A DNA stretch of 64,000 nucleotides from Bactericera cockerelli (taxonomy: Eukaryota; Arthropoda; Insecta; Hemiptera; Triozidae). This document shows positions 44,299 through 55,650 of the stretch, in pieces; positions within the stretch are counted from its first letter, which is position 1, and every line of letters starts with the position of its first letter. The DNA lies in the NCBI GenBank assembly GCA_024516035.1, contig CM044965.1:25299493-25363492 (forward strand), in the 5' to 3' direction. The position numbers and the translations under genes are program-made. Below the pieces are notes generated by a model. That model searched no databases. It was not told the origin of the DNA and was given only the letters and a program-made list of their open reading frames with translations.

Positions 44299-44600
44299 CA
44301 ACAACTTTCGGGGAGAGATCACAAAAAACTCACAAAACAGTGGAACTTCACACGAAAAAAACAGAAAAATTCCGAACTTCACAAAAAAATTACCGACTAG
44401 ATTTCAACAAAGTTCAATAGAAGCGACCTACGAACACTATGAAGTGTATCTGAAAATAAAACTTAGTCAACCAACGCACTAGAGTATTTTTTGCTAGAGA
44501 AATTATACGGCGAAGAGAAAAATGTTTGAGAGATATGGTGAGTCTAGCTGGTGAGATGATTTCACGATACACTGCCCACCCAACTTTGACACACAAACAA
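44299..44600 (-). promoter_or_regulatory. Candidate first (5' non-coding) exon
   Basis: Non-repetitive stretch ending at 44299 with a strong donor on the minus strand (GAAAGTTGTTG/gtaagt). It has no good open frame. It may be a promoter and 5' UTR exon for the MARVEL gene, whose ATG exon has an upstream acceptor. No TATA box or initiator can be assigned with confidence. This is inference only. Confidence 0.28.
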
Positions 44601-45519
44601 ACAGTTTTTTTTAACACAAAATAAATAAAAATATTTGCTATGAGAAGAGGGACGAGAATGAACGCGATTTGATTAAAAAACAAGAGAGAAATTACTTGAT
44701 TTTTTTTTTAATTTTACTTGATTTAAAATAAAAAAAAATATTTGTTTATATTCTACTTGTTTCTTTGTTGATATTCAGATAAATATGATTTTTTCTTTCT
44801 TTTGTTGGATGCTGTGTAGAATAAGGGTTGTGCGAAAGAGACTGTCGCAGGCAATTACCCCGCGCTTTAGTTAGGCCATTAGTATTCTTTTCTTCTTTGT
44901 TATTTATTTTTTTTAAATCTATTTTATTTATTTTTTTTTCTTAATTTTATACTGTAAATATTGCACATTACTTTGTCCTCCTAATATAGATTTATTTTAA
45001 TTAAAAAATAAGAGTTTAAAACGGCTGTAATTCGACAGTCAAATAATATAAAGGAAAAAGTATTATCTATTTGTTAAATAATTCTTTTGAACATTTTCCG
45101 CTTCTTTTTCTGTACATACATATGAACAATTGTACCTACATACATACACATTGAAGTATAAAGAATAAAAAACTGCCGTAACATGATAATAAAAGAATAT
45201 ATTTAGAAAAGAGTATTTAAATCTATTTGTTTAATTCTCTTGAACATTTTCCACTTCTTTTTCTGAACATAGCGGTACAAAAATTATAAAACGGGTGTAA
45301 CATGATGATCGAAAAAAGTAATTAGATGTAGGTACCTACTTCAAACTATTCAATGTTTTTTTGTGTGTTAAAGAAATACGTCAATTTGAAATTGAAAAAA
45401 TAGATTTTTTTAATAACATTTTTTTTTTTAATTACGGTCATCGTTACAAAACGCGATTTTTTTTTTTTTTTTTTTTTGATTTTATGATTTCAAATTTTCT
45501 GCAAGACACGTTATTGTTT
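44600..45519. other. AT-rich DNA with family F and a local duplication
   Basis: Family F at about 44820-45000. A degenerate duplication of about 165-bp period (ttgaacattttcc(g/a)cttc at 45088 and 45247). A T-run at 45457. No gene. Confidence 0.55.
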
Positions 45520-45705
45520 TAAGGGTTGGGTGGAAGAGATTGCCACAGGCAATAACCCTTTAGTTAGAACATTAGCTTATTTCTCTCTTTTTTTGTTGTT
45601 CTAGTATCTTTGCTCAATCTTTTTGTTTTTCTTTATAATTTCATTGTATTTTACTGTATATATTTTTGTTCTACCTAATAAAGCTTACTATAATAATAAT
45701 AATAA
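45519..45705 (+). mobile_element. Family F copy with 3' end
   Basis: gggttgggtggaagagattg to ctacctaataaagcttacta followed by (TAA)n. The inverted twin at 23905-24115 has the same 3' end. Confidence 0.78.
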
Positions 45706-45971
45706 TATATTGTTCAGTAGAAAGTGAATTTATATTTGCATGTGTCATAAAAAATATGACCTCTCATTAAGTTGTGGTTATTTGTGATGTAATGTCTCTG
45801 AATAACGCATTGGCATATCTCAAATTCTTTGCATGCTACCTATCAAGTTCTTTTTTTGGGTAGTTTTTTTCGAATTCAACTATGGAATTTTCCAATATCC
45901 AAGTAGGGTCAAACATTAGAACATGTAGCTATCCAGGTATTCCAATTAAAAAAAAAACATCATCATCATCA

Positions 45972-46204
45972 TAGGGTAGCGTCATCGTGAACGATGGTAG
46001 CCAGACAGTGGAGGAATGACTGAGCAGTTCTACCACTGTCTTTACAAGGAGGCTAATAATTGACAAGTGCCCCCAGAACCAAGCTAATGCTGGTCTACTC
46101 CCTGTTTATAGTGCCCCAGCCAGACTGCTGGTCTACTCCCTGTTTATAGTCCCTCAGCCAGACTGCTAGTCTACTCCCTGTTTGTAGTCCCCCAGCCAGA
46201 CTAA
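45972..46204 (+). repeat. Dispersed repeat family J with tandem block
   Basis: Begins tagggtagcgtcatcgtgaa and contains three tandem 43-bp units (ctggtctactccctgtttat). This copy has the most units of the three seen. Confidence 0.78.
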
Positions 46205-46605
46205 CATCATTTAGTTAAAATAAGTAAATAAAAAGATAAGTACAAAATTATTGAAAAATGTGTACCTAAATAAATAAAAGATATGCTTTTTTGGTAAAAA
46301 ATAAAATGGTAAAATATTTATTTGAGTATAAAAATATATAAAAAGCATTGCAACATATGAAATAGTAAGCCTTCTGTACACATAATCTCACTCAAACTAC
46401 AAAGGAAATAATTTTAAGGTACTATCATGTATAATGGGTTGATTCTGTCTATTTCATTAAAAAAAGAAGGATTTACATAAATATATTTCTAAGCCGTACA
46501 CTGGTAGTCAAGTATACTGGTAGTAAATTTTTGGTAATTTTAGCATCTCCACTAATAGTACTCTTACTAATATTAACCCATCAGTAGCTAGATCCTGTGA
46601 CTAGT
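46205..46605. other. No gene recognised
   Basis: AT-rich. Two short SINE B head fragments (acactggtagtcaagta at 46498) precede the full copy. Confidence 0.5.
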
Positions 46606-46812
46606 GTACTGGTAGTCAAGTGGTTAATGCGCTAGTCTGGTAATCCAAATAGCGTAGGGATCCATTGGTTCGAATCCCACCCAGTACATGAATTTACCTC
46701 CTTCATTTGAGTTTGTGACCACATAATAATAAGTCTCTGAGGGTTAGGTGGTAGAAAATGCTTTGAGCATTAACCTCGCCTAGTGGTTACCTTCCACTAA
46801 AGAGTATTATTA
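46606..46812 (+). mobile_element. SINE family B, full length
   Basis: Best plus-strand copy: head 46606-46688, body to the tggttaccttccactaaaga end, and an (ATT)n tail. Confidence 0.92.
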
Positions 46813-46917
46813 TTATTATTAATAATATCGAGGTTTCTCTTATAGGTTCAACTGTTGTTTTTCTCTATATATTTTTTTTATTATTATTATTATTTTTTTC
46901 AGTCTCGAACATTCGTT

Positions 46918-47250
46918 AGCGAAATTAATAGACAAAATCGATAACATAAGTCATTGCTTAGCATCGGGTTTCCCCATCTAAGATAGCACGCAATCCACGA
47001 CTTAGCGCCACAGAGGTATTACAAAAACGTCTATTAATTTCACACTGTTCCTGTTAGTGCATTTAAGTTTAGCAACAACTAGCATGGTTAAAAAGTAAGA
47101 GGAACGTCCCAAATCGCTAACAATTTCTGGCGAAATCAGTAGAAAAAATTGAGATCTTAAGTCATGACTTAGCTTTGGTTTTCCCCATCCAAGACAATAC
47201 ACAAAATCTAGAATTAGCTTCACAGAGGAATTACAAAAACGTCTAATAAT
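46918..47250. mobile_element. MITE-like element and a degenerate second copy
   Basis: 46918-47042 begins cgaaattaatagac and ends gtctattaatttc, inverted with respect to each other. The inside has tctaagatagcacgcaatcc and cgccacagaggtattacaaa. 47126-47250 is a diverged second copy. A third, in reverse orientation, lies inside a SINE A at 56299-56428. Confidence 0.8.
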
Positions 47251-47341
47251 GGATAAAAAACGTCTAAATGGACACAGTACTGTAGCTGTTGTGTCGCTGA
47301 AATATACAAAAGGCTTCAATTTAGAGGTACATAATGAGTAA

Positions 47342-47563
47342 TAGTTATCATATTTGTGCTAATCACTTCTGTGATATCACAACTACTCAAGCTCGATTAA
47401 CTAAATCCGCGCTGAAACCGGGACTTTGAACCACCGACCTTCAGGTTACAAAGAAAAAAATAACTGAGGAAAAATTCACGCACTGGGTGGGATTCGAACC
47501 AACGGATCCGTACGCTACCTCGATTACCAGACTAGCGCTTTAACCACTTGACAACCAGTGCAC
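47342..47563 (-). mobile_element. SINE A fragment joined to SINE B head, inverted
   Basis: 47342-47452 is SINE A without its 5' end, fused to 47461-47563, a SINE B head and acceptor stem region. The junction is aaagaaaaaaataactgagg. Confidence 0.78.
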
Positions 47564-47882
47564 ATTATTTCAATTTTCATGTATTAAATTTTCTTTTCAG
47601 AATTCATAACACGAGTACAGTTTTTCCTTAAATTATTAGAACTTAAGAATAATTATGTAAAAGAAACAATGTTCTTATACAACCAGAAATGTTATCAGCT
47701 CAATTTGTAAAAAAGTGACCGATTACAGTACTTTCTATACCTTATAGGTAATAAAAAAAAAAAATAGTTAATTAAAAAATAGCTTAAACAGAAGCGTCTT
47801 TGACGCGTAGGATAAAGCTTGGTAAAATATAAACAAACGAGTTACTGAAGCATTAATATCATTTACAACTATTTTTTTTATA

Positions 47883-48639
47883 TACAGGGTGTCCCGTATA
47901 CAGATGCAAATATTTTGAGGGTAGGTTCAGTCTACCGTGGACTATCATATGAGCGAAACTTGCAGTGGGGCATTTTGCTTCGTTAAAGAGTTATGGCCAA
48001 AACCCTGTTTTTCCCACAGGTCTAGAGGTCACTTGGATCGATGCACGTTTTTAAAGAAATGATAGCCAGTAAGTAATTTTTGACTTCATGTATGGATAGT
48101 CATGCATATTTCCCTTCAAATGCAGTTGGTTGCATGAACAAATAATGAAAGACTAGAGAGATATTTAATCATAAGTTCATTATTTTTCTACTATTTGATT
48201 TTTCCCTTTTTTCCCTTTCGTGAATTTAAAGTACTTCTACAATTGCAATACTGCGTATCACTAGTTAAAAAAATACCCTCTGCTATTTTGTTTCAATAAA
48301 TTCCAAGTTCTTCCAGACGCATGAAGGAACGGATGAGATACGACCTATTAAACGGCACCAGAAGGAGAGAAACACATCTTTCAAATTTTGAATCTGGGCG
48401 CTATTGCATTTTGAAGAACACTCGATGCCTGAAGCGGTCTGTGTGACCATTTTTGTGCCAACTGCAAGTTATAAATGAAAATTTTCTGAGTGCAAATAGA
48501 CCTGTGGGAAAAAACAGGGATTTGGCCATAACTCTTTAACGAAGCAAAATGCCCCACTGCAAGTTTCGCTCATATGATAGTTCACGGTGGGCTGAACATA
48601 CCCTCAAAATATTTGCATCTGTATACGGGACACCCTGTA
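47883..48639. mobile_element. Long inverted-repeat DNA element (TA target site)
   Basis: 757 bp beginning tacagggtgtcccgtataca and ending with its complement. The arms are about 160 bases at high identity (agcgaaacttgcagtggggc, cgttaaagagttatggcc). Flanked by TA on both sides (47881-47882 and 48640-48641). The centre is AT-rich and non-coding. Same outer motif style as 18676-19544 (tacagggtg), but otherwise different. Confidence 0.9.
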
Positions 48640-49027
48640 TAGAAAAATAATACGAGAAAACATAGGTTTGTTCTCAAATTATTTTTATAAGAATTTTTTT
48701 ATGTTAAAAAATATTGGTTAAAGTTTGGAGTTTTGGTTATTTGGTTAAAATGTTCTCATATTATTTTTATGAGATTTTTTTATGTTAAAAAATATGAGAA
48801 AATATTGGTTAAAGTTTGGAGTTTTGGTTTTTTTTTAAACTGATAATGTAACTTTAGCCCCGGGCGCTAAATTTTTTCGAAAGATACGAAATGTGTGCGT
48901 TAGAATTACAATTTTTCCCTGAGAATACATGCATCATTACTTTAAGAAAATTCAAAATCTTGATGCTTTGAAGAAAGGCGCTTGACTGCATTTTTTTTTT
49001 TTTTTCGAAGTAAAGACAGTTTTAAAA
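48640..49027. other. No gene recognised
   Basis: A tandem duplication of about 100 bp around 48650-48830 (ggttaaagtttggagttttg twice). AT-rich remainder. Confidence 0.55.
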
Positions 49028-49255
49028 AAGTTATCATATTTGTGTTGATCACTTTCGTGATATCACAACTACTCAAACCAGCTTTATTAAATACTAAGTC
49101 TTTTATTAACCGACCTCAGTAGCTTAATTGATAAGGCGGCGGACTTGTAACCTGCAGGTCGGTGGTTCAAGTCCCGGTTTCAGCAAAGATTTAGTAAAGC
49201 GAGTTTCAGTAGATGTGATATCACATAAGTGATTAGCACAAATATGATAACTTTA
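49028..49255. mobile_element. Two SINE A copies in inverted arrangement
   Basis: 49028-49093 is an inverted tail and 49107-49252 a full plus-strand copy. Together they form a hairpin-prone pair separated by about 14 bp. Confidence 0.85.
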
Positions 49256-49912
49256 AAAAAAGTATTTTATTAGTCCTTACGATGGTTGATTGCACAAAGA
49301 AATATGTATATGATTCAGGACAGCCAACTTTGGAATAAAGTTGGCTGGAGACTATCATTCTCCCTTCTTGGCTACAACTACAACAATAACTATAGTAAAT
49401 TCCCTTACTGGCTTCTGTTATTATCGTACGTTATCTGGCTTTCGTTTAAGATTACGATATCATGCTAATCAAAAAGTTAAAAAAAAGATATCATATTTGT
49501 GTTGATCACTTTCGTTATATCACAACTACTCAAACTCGCTTTACTAAATCCAAGCTGAAACGGGGACTTGGACCACCGACCTCCAGGTTACAAGTCCGCC
49601 ACCTCATCGATTAAGGTAGGATGAGGTGCCTGAGGTGGTAATACTAATACAATCTTACTTTTTTTTTTTTTTTTTTTTTCAATCTTACTAGATTAATAAA
49701 AAATCAAGTAATCTAGAGCCTTATCGATCAACCTACTGAGGTCTCGGTTATTCTCGGAAGTAAAAGAGACTTTCGTGATATCACAACTACTAAAACTCGC
49801 TTTACTGTATCCACGCTGAAACGGGACTTGAACCACCGACCTCCAGGTTACACGTCCGCCGCTTTATCGATCAAGCTACTGAGATCTCGGTTATTCTCGG
49901 AAGTAAAAGAGA
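49256..49912 (-). mobile_element. Tandem SINE A copies
   Basis: Inverted copies at 49487-49615 and 49768-49885, plus a head end at 49717-49750. The phrase ggttattctcggaagtaaaa follows both head ends, so a unit of SINE plus flank has been duplicated just before the satellite. Confidence 0.82.
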
Positions 49913-52900
49913 CCGCGCGGCAGAGTGGGGTTACCTAAGCCACGGAAGGAGTGGACAAGGCATTCTCCCGCATGATAGCAGTGGCAGAGTGGGTTACCTA
50001 AGGCATTCTCTCCCATGATAGCAGTGGTAGAGTGGGTTACCTACGCCACGGAAGGAGTGGACAAGGCATTCTCCCGCATGATAGCAGTGGCAGAGTGGGT
50101 TACCTAAGGCATTCTCTCCCATGATAGCAGTGGTAGAGTGGGTTACCTAAGCCACGGAAGGAGTGGACAAGGCATTCTCCCGCATGATAGCAGTGGCAGA
50201 GTGGGTTACCTAAGGCATTCTCTCCCATGATAGCAGTGGTAGAGTGGGTTACCTACGCCACGGAAGGAGTGGACAAGGCATTCTCCCGCATGATAGCAGT
50301 GGCAGAGTGGGTTACCTAAGGCATTCTCTCCCATGATAGCAGTGGTAGAGTGGGTTACCTACGCCACGGAAGGAGTGGACAAGGCATTCTCTCGCATGAT
50401 AGCAGTGGCAGAGTGGGTTACCTAAGGCATTCTCTCCCATGATAGCAGTGGTAGAGTGGGTTACCTACGCCACGGAAGGAGTGGACAAGGCATTCTCTCG
50501 CATGATAGCAGTGGCAGAGTGGGTTACCTAAGGCATTCTCTCGCATGATAGCAGTGGCAGAGTGGGTTACCTAAGGCATTCTCTCGCATGATAGCAGTGG
50601 CAGAGTGGGTTACCTAAGGCATTCTCTCCCATGATAGCAGTGGTAGAGTGGGTTACCTACGCCACGGAAGGAGTGGACAAGGCATTCTCTCGCATGATAG
50701 CAGTGGCAGAGTGGGTTACCTAAGGCATTCTCTCGCATGATAGCAGTGGCGGAGTGGGTTACCTAAGGCATTCTCTCACATGATAGCAGTGGCAGAGTGG
50801 GTTACCTAAGGCATTCTCTCGCATGATAGCAGTGGGAGAGTGGGTGACCTAAGGCATTCTCTCGCATGATAGCAGTGGCAGAGTGGGTTACCTAAGGCAT
50901 TCTCTCGCATGATAGCAGTGGCAGAGGGGGTTACCTAAGGCATTCTCTCGCATGATAGCAGTGGCAGAGGGGGTTACCTAAGGCATTCTCTCTCATGATA
51001 GCAGTGGCAGAGGGGGTTACCTAAGGCATTCTCTCGCATGATAGCAGTGGCAGAGGGGGTTACCTAAGGCATTCTCTCGCATGATAGCAGTGGCAGAGGG
51101 GGTTACCTAAGGCATTCTCTCTCATGATAGCAGTGGCAGAGGGGGTTACCTAAGGCATTCTCTCGCATGATAGCAGTGGCAGAGTGGGTTACCTCAGGCA
51201 TTCTCTCGCATGATAGCAGTGGGAGAGTGGGTTACCTAAGGCATTCTCTCGCATGATAGCAGTGGTAGAGTGGGTTACCTAAGGCATTCTCTCGCATGAT
51301 AGCAGTGGCGGAGTGGGTTACCTAAGCCACGGAAGGAGTGGACAAAGCATTCTCCCGCATGATAGCAGTGGCGGAGTGGGTTACCTAAGCCACGGAAGGA
51401 GTGGACAAAGCATTCTCTCGCATGATAGCAGTGGGAGAGTGGGTTACCTACGCCACGGAAGGAGTGGACAAGGCATTCTCTCGCATGATAGCAGTGGCAG
51501 AGTGGGTCACCTAAGGCATTCTCTCGCATGATAGCAGTGGGAGAGTGGGTTACCTAAGGCATTCTCTCGCATGATAGCAGTGGCAGAGTGGGTTACCTAA
51601 GCCACGGAAGGAGTGGACAAGGCATTCTCTCGCATGATAGCAGTGGCAGAGTGGGTCACCTAAGGCATTCTCTCGCATGATAGCAGTGGGAGAGTGGGTT
51701 ACCTAAGGCATTCTCTCGCATGATAGCAGTGGCAGAGTGGGTCACCTAAGGCATTCTCTCGCATGATAGCAGTGGGAGAGTGGGTCACCTAAGGCATTCT
51801 CTCGCATGATAGCAGTGGCAGAGTGGGTTACCTAAGGCATTCTCTCGCATGATAGCAGTGGCAGAGTGGGTCACCTAAGGCATTCTCTCGCATGATAGCA
51901 GTGGCAGAGTGGGTCACCTAAGGCATTCTCTCGCATGATAGCAGTGGGAGAGTGGGTTACCTAAGGCATTCTCTCGCATGATAGCAGTGGCAGAGTGGGT
52001 TACCTACGCCACGGAAGGAGTGGACAAGGCATTCTCTCGCATGATAGCAGTGGCAGAGTGGGTTACCTAAGGCATTCTCTCGCATGATAGCAGTGGTAGA
52101 GTGGGTTACCTAAGGCATTCTCTCGCATGATAGCAGTGGCAGAGTGGGTCACCTAAGGCATTCTCTCGCATGATAGCAGTGGCAGAGGGGGTTACCTAAG
52201 GCATTCTCTCGCATGATAGCAGTGGTAGAGTGGGTTACCTAAGGCATTCTCTCGCATGATAGCAGTGGGAGAGTGGGTTACCTAAGGCATTCTCTCGCAT
52301 GATAGCAGTGGCAGAGTGGGTCACCTAAGGCATTCTCTCGCATGATAGCAGTGGCAGAGGGGGTTACCTAAGGCATTCTCTCGCATGATAGCAGTGGCAG
52401 AGGGGGTTACCTAAGGCATTCTCTCGCATGATAGCAGTGGCGGAGTGGGTTACCTACGCCACTGAAGGAGTGGACAAGGCATTCTCTCGCATGATAGCAG
52501 TGGCAGAGTGGGTTACCTAAGGCATTCTCTCGCATGATAGCAGTGGTAGAGTGGGTTACCTAAGGCATTCTCTCGCATGATAGCAGTGGTAGAGTGGGTT
52601 ACCTAAGGCATTCTCTCGCATGATAGCAGTGGCAGAGTGGGTTACCTAAGGCATTCTCTCGCATGATAGCAGTGGTAGAGTGGGTTACCTAAGGCATTCT
52701 CTCGCATGATAGCAGTGGTAGAGTGGGTTACCTAAGGCATTCTCTCGCATGATAGCAGTGGCAGAGTGGGTTACCTAAGGCATTCTCTCGCATGATAGCA
52801 GTGGTAGAGTGGGTTACCTAAGGCATTCTCTCGCATGATAGCAGTGGTAGAGTGGGTTACCTAAGGCATTCTCTCGCATGATAGCAGTGGCAGAGTGGGT

Positions 52901-52950
52901 TACCTAAGCCACGGAAGGAGTGGACAAGGCATTCTCTCGCATGATAGCAG
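49913..52950 (-). repeat. TMEM245 terminal-exon-derived satellite
   Basis: About 3 kb of 43-bp units (gcattctctcgcatgatagc, agtggcagagtgggttacct) mixed with 63-bp units that also hold ccacggaaggagtggacaag. On the minus strand the 63-bp unit carries the last codons and stop of TMEM245; the 43-bp form lacks 20 bp between two aag triplets. Between 49939 and about 50515 the two forms alternate as a 106-bp higher-order unit; later parts are mainly 43-bp. The right end merges with the genuine exon E. Confidence 0.96.
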
Positions 52951-53069
52951 TGGACATGTTGACGATGACGAAGAGACAGCAGAGGAGCAGAGGTCCTATG
53001 ATGGCGCCTTCCATCCCCAGCCAGAACACACCCCCCGCCACTGACAGGCCGGTCAGGTAGGGGTGCCCT
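52904..53069 (-). CDS. TMEM245, exon E (C-terminus and stop)
   Basis: The acceptor cttgcag completes a split Gly codon from exon D. It encodes GHPYLTGLSVAGGVFWLGME, then GAIIGPLLLCCLFVIVNMST and AIMRENALSTPSVA, then TAG at 52906-52904. A gtaacc directly after the stop looks like a donor, but the stop is in frame either way. The last ~45 bases are the template of the satellite that follows, so the 3' UTR probably runs into repeated copies of the coding end. Confidence 0.92.
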
Positions 53070-53214
53070 CTGCAAGATGAACACAGAAATAATTAATAAT
53101 ATGTATCAGCGGTCTAAAAGAATGTGGTATATCTAATGCTAACTACTTATTAGAAGAAGCACAAAAATCTGTATTAATATAGACTACCTCCATCATAAGA
53201 AAATGCCTCGGCAT

Positions 53215-54346
53215 TAGGGAATCCAATCCCGGGATTGGATTTCAGTTTCGGGATCCCGGGATTAGAAATGATCAATCCCGGGATCCCGGGACCAAGGGAT
53301 TAGTAAAATTTTCAATTTTTTTACGTTTTAGTACCCTTAGAGCCCCATTTTACGCTAATATTATTTGATAAAAGGCGTTATATAAGATGTATTACTATAG
53401 ACTAAAATTATAGTATACTCAGAAATTCAATAGAAAACAATTTGTTTAAAAGAAAATTTGTACTTCTTAAGAAAGTAGGCTCTTAGAAAAATAAGGCTAT
53501 CGATGGTTTCATCGCCTAACCTACTTCTCAGCTTATTCTGAATGTATCCAGCAGCAGAAAAGGCCCTTTCCGATTCAACACTAGTTGGTGGAATGCTGTG
53601 AAAATAGATCTTAGCTAGTGTAAGGTGTAAACCTCTATCACCTCCATTTTCATACAGCGCCATCTCCCTCTTTAATGTGGTGTTTAGGTCATGTTTTGCC
53701 AATCTCATTGGTTTTGACTGTTTGGATTTTGCAATTTCTTTTTCCAAAATCGATTCAAGTGTAACTTGGTGTGCTAGAACTTTGAGGATTGTCCACATCT
53801 TGCTCTTCTTCTAAATCTGATTCTCTTGAATTAGGCACTTTTAAAATTCTTTGAAGAAGGTTTATAATTTCTTTTCTTACTGCATTTGTTGTGGGTGGTT
53901 CAAAGATCATCTCACTTTCATTCGTGTTGAATTCGGGATTCTGCAGATAGTTAGCCACTCTTGAGAGAGTAGGAGATCTGGGTTCTCTAATGCGTTGTGT
54001 CAAAGCAAGTTTCATTTTGGAAGAAAGTTTTGAATCCTGACGACACAGTGCTTCCACGGCTAATTTGACGGGTGATAACTGTTCTCATTATAGGCCGCAA
54101 CATAGTCAATGCTCAGGAGACTCACGTATCCCTCCCACACAGTGCTAGATTAGACCCTTAGATTCCTTGAAACAGTTTCTAATATAAAAATATATATCCT
54201 AATAGCGAAATAATTCTTTAATCATTAAAATTGTATGCAAATTGTCAATCCCGAAAATCCCGGGATTCGAAAATCCAAATCCCGATCCCGAAATGAAAAT
54301 TCAGTCCCGGGATCCCGGGATTTCAATCCCGGGATTGGATTCCCTA
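53215..54346. mobile_element. hAT element with transposase remnant
   Basis: Ends tagggaatccaatcccggga and its complement, with target duplication ctcggcat at 53207-53214 and 54347-54354. Subterminal regions are filled with aatcccgggatt palindromes. It lies in intron D-E of TMEM245. Confidence 0.94.
53427..54057 (-). pseudogene. hAT transposase C-terminal remnant
   Basis: Two overlapping minus-strand frames (54057-53755 and 53798-53427). The second ends with the hAT C-terminal dimerisation region: HSIPPTSVESERAFSAAG followed by NKLRSRLGDETIDSLIFLRA. The first carries a plausible upstream region (LSRVANYLQNPEFN). A frame change near 53780 and the loss of the N-terminal catalytic domain mean it is inactive. 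Bounded by the inverted ends of the same element. Confidence 0.88.
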
Positions 54347-54499
54347 CTCGGCATACAATGAGTACTATAAGTCAATAAATCATGAAAAAAATAACATGAA
54401 AAGAGAAGTATATGTCTTGTCTCTCCTGCACCTCCACCATCTCTTCCTCCTCATCGCGTGAAGTCACTGTCTCAATATGTCGCAACTATAAATTTATTT

Positions 54500-54580
54500 T
54501 ATCAATGAACAGTAATACATTGTCAGTTAGACCTGTTGTATCTGTATATACCTAATAAAGTGAATATCCTTATAATAATA
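54500..54580 (+). mobile_element. 3' end resembling the RLE LINE
   Basis: acctaataaagtgaatatcc then ttataataatag closely parallels the LINE end at 7140-7172 (atcaataaagtgaaatctct, tataataataatag). Probably a severely 5'-truncated relative, again at a TAA run. Confidence 0.55.
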
Positions 54581-54762
54581 GCCTTACTTAAGCCGTAAAG
54601 AATTCGTAAAGGAGGTTGGCAAAAGTATGAGTCATCAGGAGAGAAAAGGTCAACCTCCTTTTTGAAACAGAGGATTTCTCTGTGTATCCAGAGAGGAAAT
54701 GCAGCAGCTGTGATGGGCACAGTGCCTCGTTCCTCAGACTTGGAAGGCTTTTTTTATATTTT

Positions 54763-55650
54763 ACTAGCGGGTTACACCCGCCGCTTCGCCAGCCCATCAA
54801 ACACACACAACGCACACACACACCCACCCACACACACACATCCACACACACACATCCACACACACCCACACACACGCACACACCCACACACCACACACAC
54901 ACACATACCACACCACACACACACACCACACACACCATACACACACACACACACCACACACACACACACACACCATACACACACACACCACACACACACA
55001 CACCACACACACACACAAAATGTCATTTAGGTTTGAAAAAAAACCTGAATATTTTTTGTCGCCCATCTATTTTCTGGCCTTCCCCGGCGTAGCTCAAGAA
55101 TGGCTCATCAGAATTTCGCGATCAATATGTCAAATGAAAGCCTAAACCCTTGCCTAAAACTTTCTCGCTCTGAGTTGATAGGTCGTCACTTCAAATTTCG
55201 AGAAAAAATGTCATTTAGGTCAAAAAAACGTGAATATTTTACATGTTACCCATCCATTTTTTTACCTTACCCGGCGTAGCTCAAGAACGGCTCATCAGAA
55301 ATTCGCGATCGATATGTCAATTGAAAGCTCAAGCCCTTGCCTAAAACTTTCTCGCTTTGAGTTGATAGGTCGTCGCGACAAATTTCGAGAAAAAATGTCA
55401 TTTATGTCAAAAAACGTGCATTTTTTTGCGTCACCCATCCATTTTTATCTTTACTCATTGTAGCTTAACCTCAGGGAGATATAATCTAGCCTAGAAGAAT
55501 TTCCTGATCCAAGCGGACCTATGTGCAAAATTTCAGGTTTCTCGGTCAAACGGTGTGGATTTGTATAAAGAACATACATACACACATACATACATACACA
55601 CATACATACATACACACATACAGACAGCTTTCTTTTATAGATATAGATAA
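54763..55650 (+). mobile_element. Decayed retroelement with (CA)n and tandem 188-bp units
   Basis: Starts actagcgggttacacccgcc (compare 2271 and 23852). A (CA)n tract at 54793-55018, then about 2.3 units of 188 bp (ggcgtagctcaagaa, cgcgatc, tgcctaaaactttctcgct) at 55019-55450, and a 3' end with aaatttcaggtttctcggtc and (acat)n. This style is typical of RTE or Penelope-type element ends. Open frames in the CA tract are artefacts. Confidence 0.6.

Noticed and set aside
9136..49252. tRNA-like cloverleaf sequences (families A, B, C, D, G)
   Set aside because: They occur as multiple dispersed copies with attached bodies and tails, so they are SINE heads and not functional tRNA genes.
51275..51531. 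Open frames with repeated CYHARECFVHSFRG
   Set aside because: Off-frame reading of the 43/63-bp satellite units, not a repeat protein.
49913..52950. CRISPR array
   Set aside because: Direct tandem repeats with no unique spacers, in a eukaryotic intron/exon context.
54588..55092. Open frames of 84-142 codons rich in Cys/Val or His/Thr
   Set aside because: Translations of a (CA)n tract.
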